Assembly: GCA_964534135.1 (NCBI GenBank) | Contig: CAZHQC010000076.1 | Location: 1 to 11,761 of the forward strand | Direction: 5' to 3' | Length of the DNA stretch: 11,761 nucleotides | DNA from: JAKLQJ01 sp964534135 | GTDB lineage: Bacteria; Elusimicrobiota; Elusimicrobia; Elusimicrobiales; UBA9959 | Part shown: positions 1 to 6,384 of the stretch, piece by piece | Position numbering within the stretch: position 1 is the stretch's first letter | How the letters are laid out: each line of letters begins with the position of its first letter | Position numbers and translations under genes: made by a program | The notes under the pieces: model-generated | Told to the model about the DNA's origin: nothing | The model's database searches: none | Seen by the model: the letters and a program-made list of their open reading frames with translations, nothing else

Positions 1-173
1 ACCGGAAGCAGTTCCATTGTTTTTTCCACCGCATCCGTAGTTGTGCCGGGTATTTCGGAGATTATAGAAATATCCTGTCCTGTTATCATGTTTAGAATGC
101 TGGATTTTCCGACATTTGTTCGTCCAAAAATTCCTATATGCAAGCGCATCGATTTAGGAGTTTTATTGTTCAT
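1..173 (-). CDS. hydF: HydF, [FeFe]-hydrogenase H-cluster maturation GTPase (N-terminal 57 residues only)
   Basis: HydF is the GTPase scaffold that receives the 2Fe precursor made by HydE and HydG and transfers it to apo-hydrogenase. Only the start of the gene is here; it continues past the left edge. Reading the minus strand from the ATG at 173 gives a G1/P-loop GRTNVGKSS (residues 17-25), followed by DISIISEIPGTTTDAV (34-49), the conserved switch I region with the G2 threonines. This stretch is typical of HydF and distinguishes it from other TrmE/Era-like GTPases. The FeS-binding C-terminal domain lies outside the window. The start overlaps the end of hydE by 11 bp and has a GGAGG at 178-182, 4 nt upstream; a second Met at 149 is a weaker alternative. 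Position directly after hydG and hydE supports the call. Identification is firm for a fragment this short because of the context. Confidence 0.93.
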   Translation of the reverse strand, partial: MNNKTPKSMRLHIGIFGRTNVGKSSILNMITGQDISIISEIPGTTTDAVEKTMELLP

Positions 174-1173
174 CAGTCCTCCGAGGCTTTTTTAAGGAGT
201 CTCCATAGCCTTTATTTGTATAGCGGTTTATTTTTTTGAACATTTTATTGAGACAAGAGATTTGTTTCTTGCTATCTTCTTGGATGCAAATTTTCCCGGG
301 ATAGAGTAAATAATCTTTCTTAAATTTTTTTGGAGTTATATTGGGCATTACAACATTGGCGCCGCATTGCAGGGCTTTTTCCCGTCCGTTTGAATCCATA
401 GCCTCCATAGCTGAGGTAGCCGGTATATGGACCTTGCCGCAAACTATTCTTATTATCGCTAGCGTTTTTAATGAGAGAAGTAGATCCTTTCCTTTTTTTA
501 GGGCCAGTGGAGTATCAAGATTTGGTATAAAAGGGCCTATACCTATCATATCCAAATCAAGGTCTCTGAGAAGAATTATGTCATTGGCGATGCTTTCAAT
601 GCTTTGTCCCGGAAGCCCCGTCATTATTCCTGAACCCATTTGAAAGCCCGCTTCATCCAGCCATTTAAGATGTTTAATTCTTTTTAAATATGATGAAGCC
701 GGTTTTAAATATGAAAAAAGTGGTAAATCGGATGTTTCAAATCTCATCAAAAATCTGTCCGCGCCGGCCGCTTTCAGTTTAAAATAATCATCTTTTGGGA
801 GTTCTCCTATGGATAAAGTTATGGCAAGTTTAGTTTCTTTTTTTATTTTGCTAATTAAAGGAACTAATCTTTTCGCGTTCCATAGCGGATCTTCTCCGGA
901 TTGTAAAACTATGGTTTTAAAATTTAATTTCGCTATGTGAGTGGCGGTATTAAATATTTCGGTTTCGCTCATCCTATATCTTTGAACTTTTGTATTATCG
1001 CTACGGAGACCGCAATAAACACAGTCTTTTTTGCAGAAATTTGAAAATTCCACGAGTCCGCGCAAATAAATGCCGTCTCCACAATATTTTTTTCGTGTTT
1101 CGTCGGCCATATAAAAAAGCCAGGATTTATCCGGCTTATCTTTTAAAAGTTCAATGATTTCTTTTTTAGTCAT
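163..1173 (-). CDS. hydE: HydE, radical SAM [FeFe]-hydrogenase maturase
   Basis: Radical SAM enzyme of the biotin synthase-like HydE family. It processes the HydG-derived Fe(CO)2(CN)Cys synthon on the way to the 2Fe subcluster of the H-cluster; cytosolic. The protein has 336 residues, usual for HydE. The SAM-cluster motif CX3CX2C is C47-KKD-C51-VY-C54, followed by QSGED at about 91-95, GSGIMTGLPGQ at about 180-190 and ATSAMEAMDSNGR at about 252-264, all HydE-like. Thermotoga maritima HydE has a non-essential second cluster site of three Cys near the C-terminus; here only two of these appear to remain (C296 and C307), with Gln at the middle position. The ATG at 1173 is preceded by a modest AAGG. 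It lies 53 bp after hydG and overlaps hydF. Biotin synthase and PylB were considered, but the maturation context and C-terminal sequence favour HydE. Confidence 0.95.
   Translation of the reverse strand: MTKKEIIELLKDKPDKSWLFYMADETRKKYCGDGIYLRGLVEFSNFCKKDCVYCGLRSDNTKVQRYRMSETEIFNTATHIAKLNFKTIVLQSGEDPLWNAKRLVPLISKIKKETKLAITLSIGELPKDDYFKLKAAGADRFLMRFETSDLPLFSYLKPASSYLKRIKHLKWLDEAGFQMGSGIMTGLPGQSIESIANDIILLRDLDLDMIGIGPFIPNLDTPLALKKGKDLLLSLKTLAIIRIVCGKVHIPATSAMEAMDSNGREKALQCGANVVMPNITPKKFKKDYLLYPGKICIQEDSKKQISCLNKMFKKINRYTNKGYGDSLKKPRRTDEQ
178..182 (-). promoter_or_regulatory. Ribosome binding site of hydF inside the end of hydE
   Basis: GGAGG on the minus strand, 4 nt before the hydF ATG at 173. 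It lies within the last codons of hydE, which overlaps hydF by 11 bp, so translation of the two is probably coupled. It supports 173 over the in-frame ATG at 149. Confidence 0.65.
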
Positions 1174-1226
1174 AAGAACCTTAATTGGCGAATGTAATCA
1201 TTTAAGTGGTTATAATATCTCAAGAT

Positions 1227-2693
1227 TTAAAAATACAGGTCTCTCTTGCCGTCAAGTATTTTTTTATAATAAAGAGAAAGTGTTTTTTTCATCTCAGGTG
1301 TAAATCTATGCGATTGAGCTTTGACTTCTTGGATTTCTTTTTTTATAAGTTTTTCCCCTTTTGCTTTTGTTTTTTCGCAAGCAAAATCGTCTAACCATTC
1401 TCTAAAGGTAAGGATGGCGTTTAATTTACAGAATTTGGATTCTCTGCCGCATTTAAGGAGTTTCATTATAAGCTTGCCCGTGCGGCCACATCTATAACCG
1501 GCGGTACAAAAAGAGGTTATATATCCCAAGTCGGCAAGTTCGCCTATTACTTCATCCAAACTTCTGGTATCGCCAAGTTGAAATTGTTGTCGTTTTAATT
1601 CCTGCTTGCTATATCTTTCGGAATAAGAGCCTATTCCTATTTTACTGGCCGCGTCTCTTTGCGTGCACATGGGAATCACACTTTTTATAACTTCGGGAGT
1701 TTCTCTGGCTGTTACGATAAGTCCGGCATAAGGCACAGATAGACGCAAAATCGCCACAAGTTTTTTAAAATCATAATCATTCACAGTTTGCGCCATCGCG
1801 CCGGTTAAATTGGAACCGGAAGCTTTTTCAAGGCGTGGAAAAGAAAGTGTATGAGGTCCGATGCCAAAAGTTTTTTCCAGTTCTTTAGTGTGTGAGAGCA
1901 TACCCAGAACTTCAAATTTCCAATCACCTATTCCAAAAAGAGCGCCCAAGGCCACATCGTCTATGCCCGCTTCAAAGGCTCTATGCATGCAATAAAGACG
2001 CCAATTAAAATCACTTTTAGGTCCAGTGCCGGGATGAAGTTTTTTGTAAAGATTTCTATCATATGTTTCTTGAAAGACTTGATAAGTTCCCAAGCCGACT
2101 TCTTTAAGCTTTTTTAAATCAGAAACGCTCATGGGGGCTATATTTACATTAATTCTCCGTATTTGGCCAAAGCCTTTTTTCGTGGGCACTTTGACGGAAT
2201 AAATGGCTTTTAGGGCTTCAGCTATATAATCCGATCCGGTTTTAGGATGCTCCCCGGTTACGAAAATTAATCTTTTATGGCCTATTTTGCCACAGATTGC
2301 GGCGGCTTCTTTTTTTATTTCATCCATAGATAAAGTTCTTCTAATTTCTTCTTTATTTTCTTTTCTAAAACCGCAATAAAGACAACTGTTAACGCAGAGA
2401 TTTGAGGCATAAAGTGGCGCGAAAGTCACAATTCTATTATCATAAATTTTATTTTTAAGTTTTGCGGCCGCGTCAAACATTATCTCTAATGTTTCCGGAT
2501 TATTTACCGCTAGGAGCGTAGCGCAATCTTCAAGGTTTAGGGCTTCGGAAACTTCCATGGATTTTTTTATTATTTCCAGAACTTCCTGTTTACTTGGTTC
2601 ATTGTTTAAATTCAGTAATTTTCGTATTTTATGGTCATCTATGAAATCTGTTGAAATTTCATTTTTTAAATTATCTTCACATTTAGTTTTCAT
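1227..2693 (-). CDS. hydG: HydG, radical SAM tyrosine lyase, [FeFe]-hydrogenase maturase
   Basis: HydG cleaves tyrosine by radical SAM chemistry to p-cresol plus CO and CN-, delivered as an Fe(CO)2(CN)Cys synthon. The protein has 488 residues, typical of HydG and much longer than its relative ThiH (about 370-380). The SAM cluster motif is C100-VNS-C104-LY-C107-GFR. Other HydG-like blocks are VTGEHPKTG (145-153), NVNIAPMSV (182-190), VFQETYDRNLYKKLHP (206-221), DDVALGALFG (245-254), LSFPRLEKASG (283-293) and FQLGDTRSLDEVIGEL (371-386). The C-terminal auxiliary cluster motif, CX2CX22C in the family, reads C396-TA-G399, with C422 exactly 22 residues on: the second cysteine is Gly, and an extra Cys sits at 402. 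The codons are clean (GGT at 1497-1499, TGT at 1488-1490). GAGG lies 8 nt before the ATG. It follows the hybrid kinase gene after a 45-bp gap. Confidence 0.95.
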   Translation of the reverse strand: MKTKCEDNLKNEISTDFIDDHKIRKLLNLNNEPSKQEVLEIIKKSMEVSEALNLEDCATLLAVNNPETLEIMFDAAAKLKNKIYDNRIVTFAPLYASNLCVNSCLYCGFRKENKEEIRRTLSMDEIKKEAAAICGKIGHKRLIFVTGEHPKTGSDYIAEALKAIYSVKVPTKKGFGQIRRINVNIAPMSVSDLKKLKEVGLGTYQVFQETYDRNLYKKLHPGTGPKSDFNWRLYCMHRAFEAGIDDVALGALFGIGDWKFEVLGMLSHTKELEKTFGIGPHTLSFPRLEKASGSNLTGAMAQTVNDYDFKKLVAILRLSVPYAGLIVTARETPEVIKSVIPMCTQRDAASKIGIGSYSERYSKQELKRQQFQLGDTRSLDEVIGELADLGYITSFCTAGYRCGRTGKLIMKLLKCGRESKFCKLNAILTFREWLDDFACEKTKAKGEKLIKKEIQEVKAQSHRFTPEMKKTLSLYYKKILDGKRDLYF

Positions 2694-2738
2694 ATGTTTA
2701 CCTCGCTTGGTTTATAAAAATATACTATCAGCCGGATT

Positions 2739-3917
2739 TTATTTCTCCGAAGTTATAAGGTCAATGCTTTCTTTTTGAGGCACTACTCCTTTGAGAAAAA
2801 TATTAAAAGAAGTTCCTTTATCATATTCAGATTCAACTTTTATTTCACCATCGTATAATTCAACCGTTTTTTTGAGTATGGAAAGTCCAAGTCCGCTGCC
2901 TTCTATCATTCGAGTTTTATCATTTTTTATTCTTACGAACTCCTGAAAAAGCTTTTTAAGTTCTTCCTTTTTCATTCCTATGCCCGTGTCGGAACATTTT
3001 AATGAGAAATTATTATTGTTTGTTTTTTTCACTTCCAGGAGCGCGGAGCCTCCGTCTTTATTGTATTTTACGGCGTTTGTAAGCAGATTGGATATAATTA
3101 TTTCCATTTCTTCTCTGTCCGCTTGAATTGAAAGTTTTGGATCGCATTTGATTTCAAGGTTTACTTTTTTTCGCGTGGCTAAGGCTGAAACATTTTCCAC
3201 GACTTCTTCTATTAGCGAATTTATATTTACAGTTTCTATCGTTCTTTTTTTCTCTCCCGATTCTAATCTTGTAAGGTCAAGAAGATCCATTACCAATTTT
3301 CTCATTCCCACTGTTCTAATCAGGGACCTGTTTATTATTTGATCATAATTGGAAATTTCATTTCCTTTAAATTTTTCATTCATTAAATGAAGATATCCTT
3401 CAACAGTAGCTATGGGAGATTTAAGTTCATGGGCTAGAACCGAAATGAATTCAAATCTGCATCTTTTCTTTTCTTCATCAAGTTTTTTAGCCTTTCGGCT
3501 CATGTAAATATTTTTGACGGCTCTTTTTACAATAACTCTCAATTCCGCAGGGGTAAAGGGTTTTGCTAAAAAGTCAAAGGCGCCTCGTTTTGTGGCTCTA
3601 ATGGCTAAGTCCAAAGAGGCAAAGGCTGTTATCATTATGGTGACAAAAGAAGGGTTATCGAACGATTCTATTATTTCAATACCCGTCATGTCAGGTAATT
3701 TATAATCTAGAATCAAAAGATCGGGAGATTTTTCTTCAATAGCTTTCATTGCTTGGGCGCCATCGGAAGCGGTTCTTATTTCAAAGCATATGATCTCTCC
3801 GAAGTCTTTTTGCTCCACCTTGAAGTCTCTAAGGCATCTGGCGGCGCCTTCTCTCATGCCGCTTTCATCATCGACTATTAAAACCTGAAGTTTAATTTTT
3901 CCTTTAGACTCTTCCAT
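2739..3917 (-). CDS. Hybrid receiver-histidine kinase (REC-HisKA-HATPase)
   Basis: Cytosolic two-component hybrid of 392 residues with no membrane segment or signal peptide. An N-terminal receiver domain (about 10-130) has the acidic pair D16/D17, phospho-acceptor D71 in LILDYKLPDMTG, T97 and K119 in LAKPF. A short coiled-coil linker (about 135-155) leads to HisKA with H163 in SVLAHELKSPI, then a HATPase_c domain with N-box SNLLTNAVKYN (276-286), G1 box DTGIGM (310-315) and G2 box GSGLGL (340-345). The kinase is therefore complete, and its input is a phosphorylated receiver rather than a ligand-binding domain. It starts 1 bp after the preceding response regulator, and its GAGGAG site lies inside the last codons of that gene, so translation is probably coupled. 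The obvious inference is that it takes part in a phosphorelay with the hydrogenase-kinase upstream. Its substrate receiver is not known. Confidence 0.93.
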   Translation of the reverse strand: MEESKGKIKLQVLIVDDESGMREGAARCLRDFKVEQKDFGEIICFEIRTASDGAQAMKAIEEKSPDLLILDYKLPDMTGIEIIESFDNPSFVTIMITAFASLDLAIRATKRGAFDFLAKPFTPAELRVIVKRAVKNIYMSRKAKKLDEEKKRCRFEFISVLAHELKSPIATVEGYLHLMNEKFKGNEISNYDQIINRSLIRTVGMRKLVMDLLDLTRLESGEKKRTIETVNINSLIEEVVENVSALATRKKVNLEIKCDPKLSIQADREEMEIIISNLLTNAVKYNKDGGSALLEVKKTNNNNFSLKCSDTGIGMKKEELKKLFQEFVRIKNDKTRMIEGSGLGLSILKKTVELYDGEIKVESEYDKGTSFNIFLKGVVPQKESIDLITSEK

Positions 3918-3918
3918 A

Positions 3919-4320
3919 TTAACTCCTCATAGCAATAAGTCTGTCAAGTTCGGATTTAACCTGTTCAAATCTAACTTCTTTTTGAATTATGACGTCAGCT
4001 TTAATCCAAGAGCCTGAATCTTCTGATTTATCAAAATATAAACCGGTCTTATTGGAGACGGAAGTAACTATTATTACCGGTTTTTTTTCATCTATTTTCT
4101 TTATTTTATAACTGAGCACAAAACCTGAATCTTGATTTTCCATCATAAGATCAAGAACAGCCGCATCAAAGTTGTTTTTCTTTACAAGTTCTTCACCCTC
4201 TTTCTGGCTTGTCGCCTTTAAAACACTATAATCATGGGCTTGTAAATAAATGGACATTTGCTCCAGCATATCCAAATCATCTTCAACTACAAGTATTGTT
4301 TTCTTGTTTTTTTTAGGCAT
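3919..4320 (-). CDS. Single-domain response regulator (atypical receiver)
   Basis: Stand-alone receiver of 133 residues with no output domain. Acidic residues E13, D14 and D15 (VVEDD), phospho-acceptor D57 (AAVLDLMM), T86 (IIVTSV) and K114 are present. The loop after D57 lacks the usual proline and is one residue longer than normal (DLMMENQDSGF), the T-to-K spacing is 28 rather than about 22, and the residue after K114 is Glu instead of the usual cis-Pro. The start chosen is the ATG at 4320, which has a GGAGG at 4329-4333 with 8-nt spacing; a longer reading from 4347 would add nine residues overlapping the sensor kinase gene and has no comparable site. It sits between the hydrogenase-kinase and the hybrid kinase, so it is a likely phosphate carrier between them (inference). 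Confidence 0.92.
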   Translation of the reverse strand: MPKKNKKTILVVEDDLDMLEQMSIYLQAHDYSVLKATSQKEGEELVKKNNFDAAVLDLMMENQDSGFVLSYKIKKIDEKKPVIIVTSVSNKTGLYFDKSEDSGSWIKADVIIQKEVRFEQVKSELDRLIAMRS

Positions 4321-4328
4321 ATTGTTTT

Positions 4329-4333
4329 CCTCC
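4329..4333 (-). promoter_or_regulatory. Ribosome binding site deciding the start of the 3919-4320 response regulator
   Basis: GGAGG on the minus strand, 8 nt before the ATG at 4320. It lies inside the longer possible reading that would begin at 4347, and so argues for the shorter protein. Confidence 0.75.
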
Positions 4334-4339
4334 AAAATT

Positions 4340-6376
4340 TTAATCATTGCTTTCTGAAGCGCTCATAAAAGAATCTTTAATCTCTTCCGCTGTTGCTAAT
4401 GGAATTTTAACTGTAAAAACAGTTCCGGTTGGTCCTTTTTTCAAATCCGTATTACTTTTTACGCTGATGGTTCCATTGTGAGCTTTTATTATTCCGTAAG
4501 ATACGGCTAATCCAAGGCCGGTGCCTTTTCCAATTTGTTTGGTGGTAAAAAAAGGTTCAAATATTTTTTTAAGATTATCTTCTTTTATTCCGCAGCCCGT
4601 ATCGGCTATTGAAAAACATGCTTTATTTTTTTCTACAAAAACCGAAACTGTTATTTGACCTTTTCCGGAAATGGCTTCAGCTGCATTTATTCCCAAATTG
4701 GATATAACTTGTGTAAGTTGGTCGGGATCTGATTCCGCCAAAATAACTTCCTTTTTTTTTGTAACGATTTTTACTTTAGGTCCAAATTGAGCCATGGTGA
4801 AATAATTTTCAATTAGGCCCTTTATATCCACTTTTTTTAAAATCAGTTTGTTTTTACGGGCAAAATTAAGAAGGCCCGCAACAATTTTTTTACATCTTTC
4901 CGCCTGTTCGGTTATGGTGTGTATATCTTTGTAAAAAGGAGATTTTTTTTCTGTATTTTCAGAAATTAAATTGGAATAAAGCATAACAATTCCGAGCGGA
5001 TTATTAAGCTCATGAGCTATGCTTGCGGCTAGTTGTCCCATACTGGCCATCTTTTCAGATTGTATAAGAGCCTGTCTGGTTTTTCCCAACTGTTTATAAG
5101 AATTGGTAAGTTCGCTAGCCGTTAGTTTTAAGCGGTCTATGCTATAAGGCAGACACATTTCACTTTCAGCCAAACCTCTTATTATTGCTGTGGCATGTTC
5201 CACGCAGGTTGAATAGCCGCAAGCACCGCAATTTAATTCATCTTCCGGATTAAATTTCCCCATTTTTTCAAGAACGGTTTTTATTTCTTCTTTGCTGGGC
5301 TGTTTCATTCTCTTGTCGTCTGAGCAGAAAGAAGCTGAATAATCCATATCCCGAAATTTTCTAATATATTCTTCCCATTCATTGATTTTCATATTGAAAT
5401 ATTTTTTTCTGGCGTATGTTCTTAGCTTATTTTCTCTGGCATGCTTAGAAGTTTTAACTGTCATACCCGGTCCCATTATACAGCCATCGCAGCATAGCAG
5501 GTCCAAGAAATTCGCTTTTATGTCTCCATTTTCAAAATCCTTTAAAGCTTTAGGGAAATTTTCAAGACCTTCCGCTGACATAAATCTTCCGCTCATAAGA
5601 TCTTCTTCAAATTCAGAAGCGTTCAAAAGCCCTCCTCCCAGGGGATAAAGCATTCCTTTGGCGGGAAAAGGAGGGTCAAAATGGGAATCCATTGAATTTT
5701 CTTTTGTGATATTCAGCGTGGTGAAAATTTCTCTTAATTCTGAAAATGTTATCGCGTAATCGAGATCTGAGGGATATTTTGCGACTTCTCCTTTTTTTGC
5801 CACGCAAGGTCCGGCGAAAACTATCTTTATGTCATTTCCATATATTGCGTGCATTATTCTGGCGGTGGCAATCATGGGAGAGACAATAGGCGCTATATTG
5901 CCGATTAGAGAAGGATGATATTTTTCTATATAAGAGACTATGGCCGGACAAGCTGAGCTTATATATTGTTTTCCGGGATTTTCATTTACTAATTTTCTGC
6001 ATTGCAGTGAAACTATGTCAGCGCCGAAAGAAACCTCATTCACATAAGAAAAGCCTATTTTTCTCAGCATGCCGGCTAAGCGCAGAGTGTCTATTGTATC
6101 TGACATTTCCACGGGAAAACTGGGAGCTAAGCAAATTGCGGTTTTTGCTCCGCTTTTTATGAGATTTAAAACCTTATCAGCGGAACTTCTAATGCGTTTG
6201 GCTCCTCTGCTGCACATGAGCACGCAGTTGGCGCAATTTATGCATCTTTCTTCTACTATCTCCGCTTGTCCGTTAAAGATTCTTATTGCTTTGGCGGGAC
6301 AGCCTCGTACGCAGGTATAGCAAGTCTTACAAATATCTTTTTCAGTGTATACCAAAGGAAGCCCATCCGGTGTCAT
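4340..6376 (-). CDS. hydS: Sensory [FeFe]-hydrogenase fused to a histidine kinase (HydS-type, group C)
   Basis: A 678-residue soluble fusion, probably an H2 or redox sensor kinase. Domains in order: two [4Fe-4S] ferredoxin motifs (C16/C19/C22/C26 and C45/C48/C51/C55); [FeFe]-hydrogenase large-subunit domain (about 78-310); an FeS domain of PF04060 type with C383, C386, C391 and C408; coiled coil (about 412-440); HisKA with H455 in SIAHELNNP; HATPase_c with N-box NLGINAAEA (560-568), DTGCGI (592-597), FEPFFTTK and GTGLGL (618-623). The H-cluster cysteines are kept: C143 (L1, SSACP), C191 (L2, GPCVAKKGE), C295 and C299 (L3, LLCCDGCIMGPG). The proton-transfer Cys of catalytic enzymes (first Cys of TSCCP) is Ala142 and the L2 Met is Gly189, as expected for slow, sensory hydrogenases such as T. 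maritima HydS. That protein ends in a PAS domain; here an Fe-S module and kinase replace it. It starts 8 bp after hydA, with GAGGG overlapping the hydA stop region. Confidence 0.93.
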   Translation of the reverse strand: MTPDGLPLVYTEKDICKTCYTCVRGCPAKAIRIFNGQAEIVEERCINCANCVLMCSRGAKRIRSSADKVLNLIKSGAKTAICLAPSFPVEMSDTIDTLRLAGMLRKIGFSYVNEVSFGADIVSLQCRKLVNENPGKQYISSACPAIVSYIEKYHPSLIGNIAPIVSPMIATARIMHAIYGNDIKIVFAGPCVAKKGEVAKYPSDLDYAITFSELREIFTTLNITKENSMDSHFDPPFPAKGMLYPLGGGLLNASEFEEDLMSGRFMSAEGLENFPKALKDFENGDIKANFLDLLCCDGCIMGPGMTVKTSKHARENKLRTYARKKYFNMKINEWEEYIRKFRDMDYSASFCSDDKRMKQPSKEEIKTVLEKMGKFNPEDELNCGACGYSTCVEHATAIIRGLAESEMCLPYSIDRLKLTASELTNSYKQLGKTRQALIQSEKMASMGQLAASIAHELNNPLGIVMLYSNLISENTEKKSPFYKDIHTITEQAERCKKIVAGLLNFARKNKLILKKVDIKGLIENYFTMAQFGPKVKIVTKKKEVILAESDPDQLTQVISNLGINAAEAISGKGQITVSVFVEKNKACFSIADTGCGIKEDNLKKIFEPFFTTKQIGKGTGLGLAVSYGIIKAHNGTISVKSNTDLKKGPTGTVFTVKIPLATAEEIKDSFMSASESND

Positions 6377-6384
6377 ATGCCCTC

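Noticed and set aside
341..643. Plus-strand open reading frame of 100 codons opposite hydE
   Set aside because: It mirrors a strongly conserved minus-strand gene and has no recognisable motif. Other plus-strand frames (for example 7607-7951, 10146-10445 and 10883-11143) are likewise shadows.
1174..1226. Internal promoter between hydG and hydE
   Set aside because: A TATTAT-like box is present in AT-rich sequence, but no -35 box sits at the right distance.
1227..2693. ThiH (thiamine biosynthesis tyrosine lyase) as the identity of the 488-residue radical SAM protein
   Set aside because: Length, the extended C-terminal domain ending in a remnant CX2CX22C motif, and neighbouring hydE/hydF point to HydG.
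2733..2749. Possible terminator hairpin at the end of the hybrid kinase gene
   Set aside because: The arms are only 4 bp (CGGA/TCCG) and no proper T-tract follows; hydG continues on the same strand.
4321..4347. Longer N-terminus of the response regulator starting at 4347
   Set aside because: It would overlap the sensor kinase gene by 8 bp and lacks a good ribosome site, while the ATG at 4320 has GGAGG at 8 nt.
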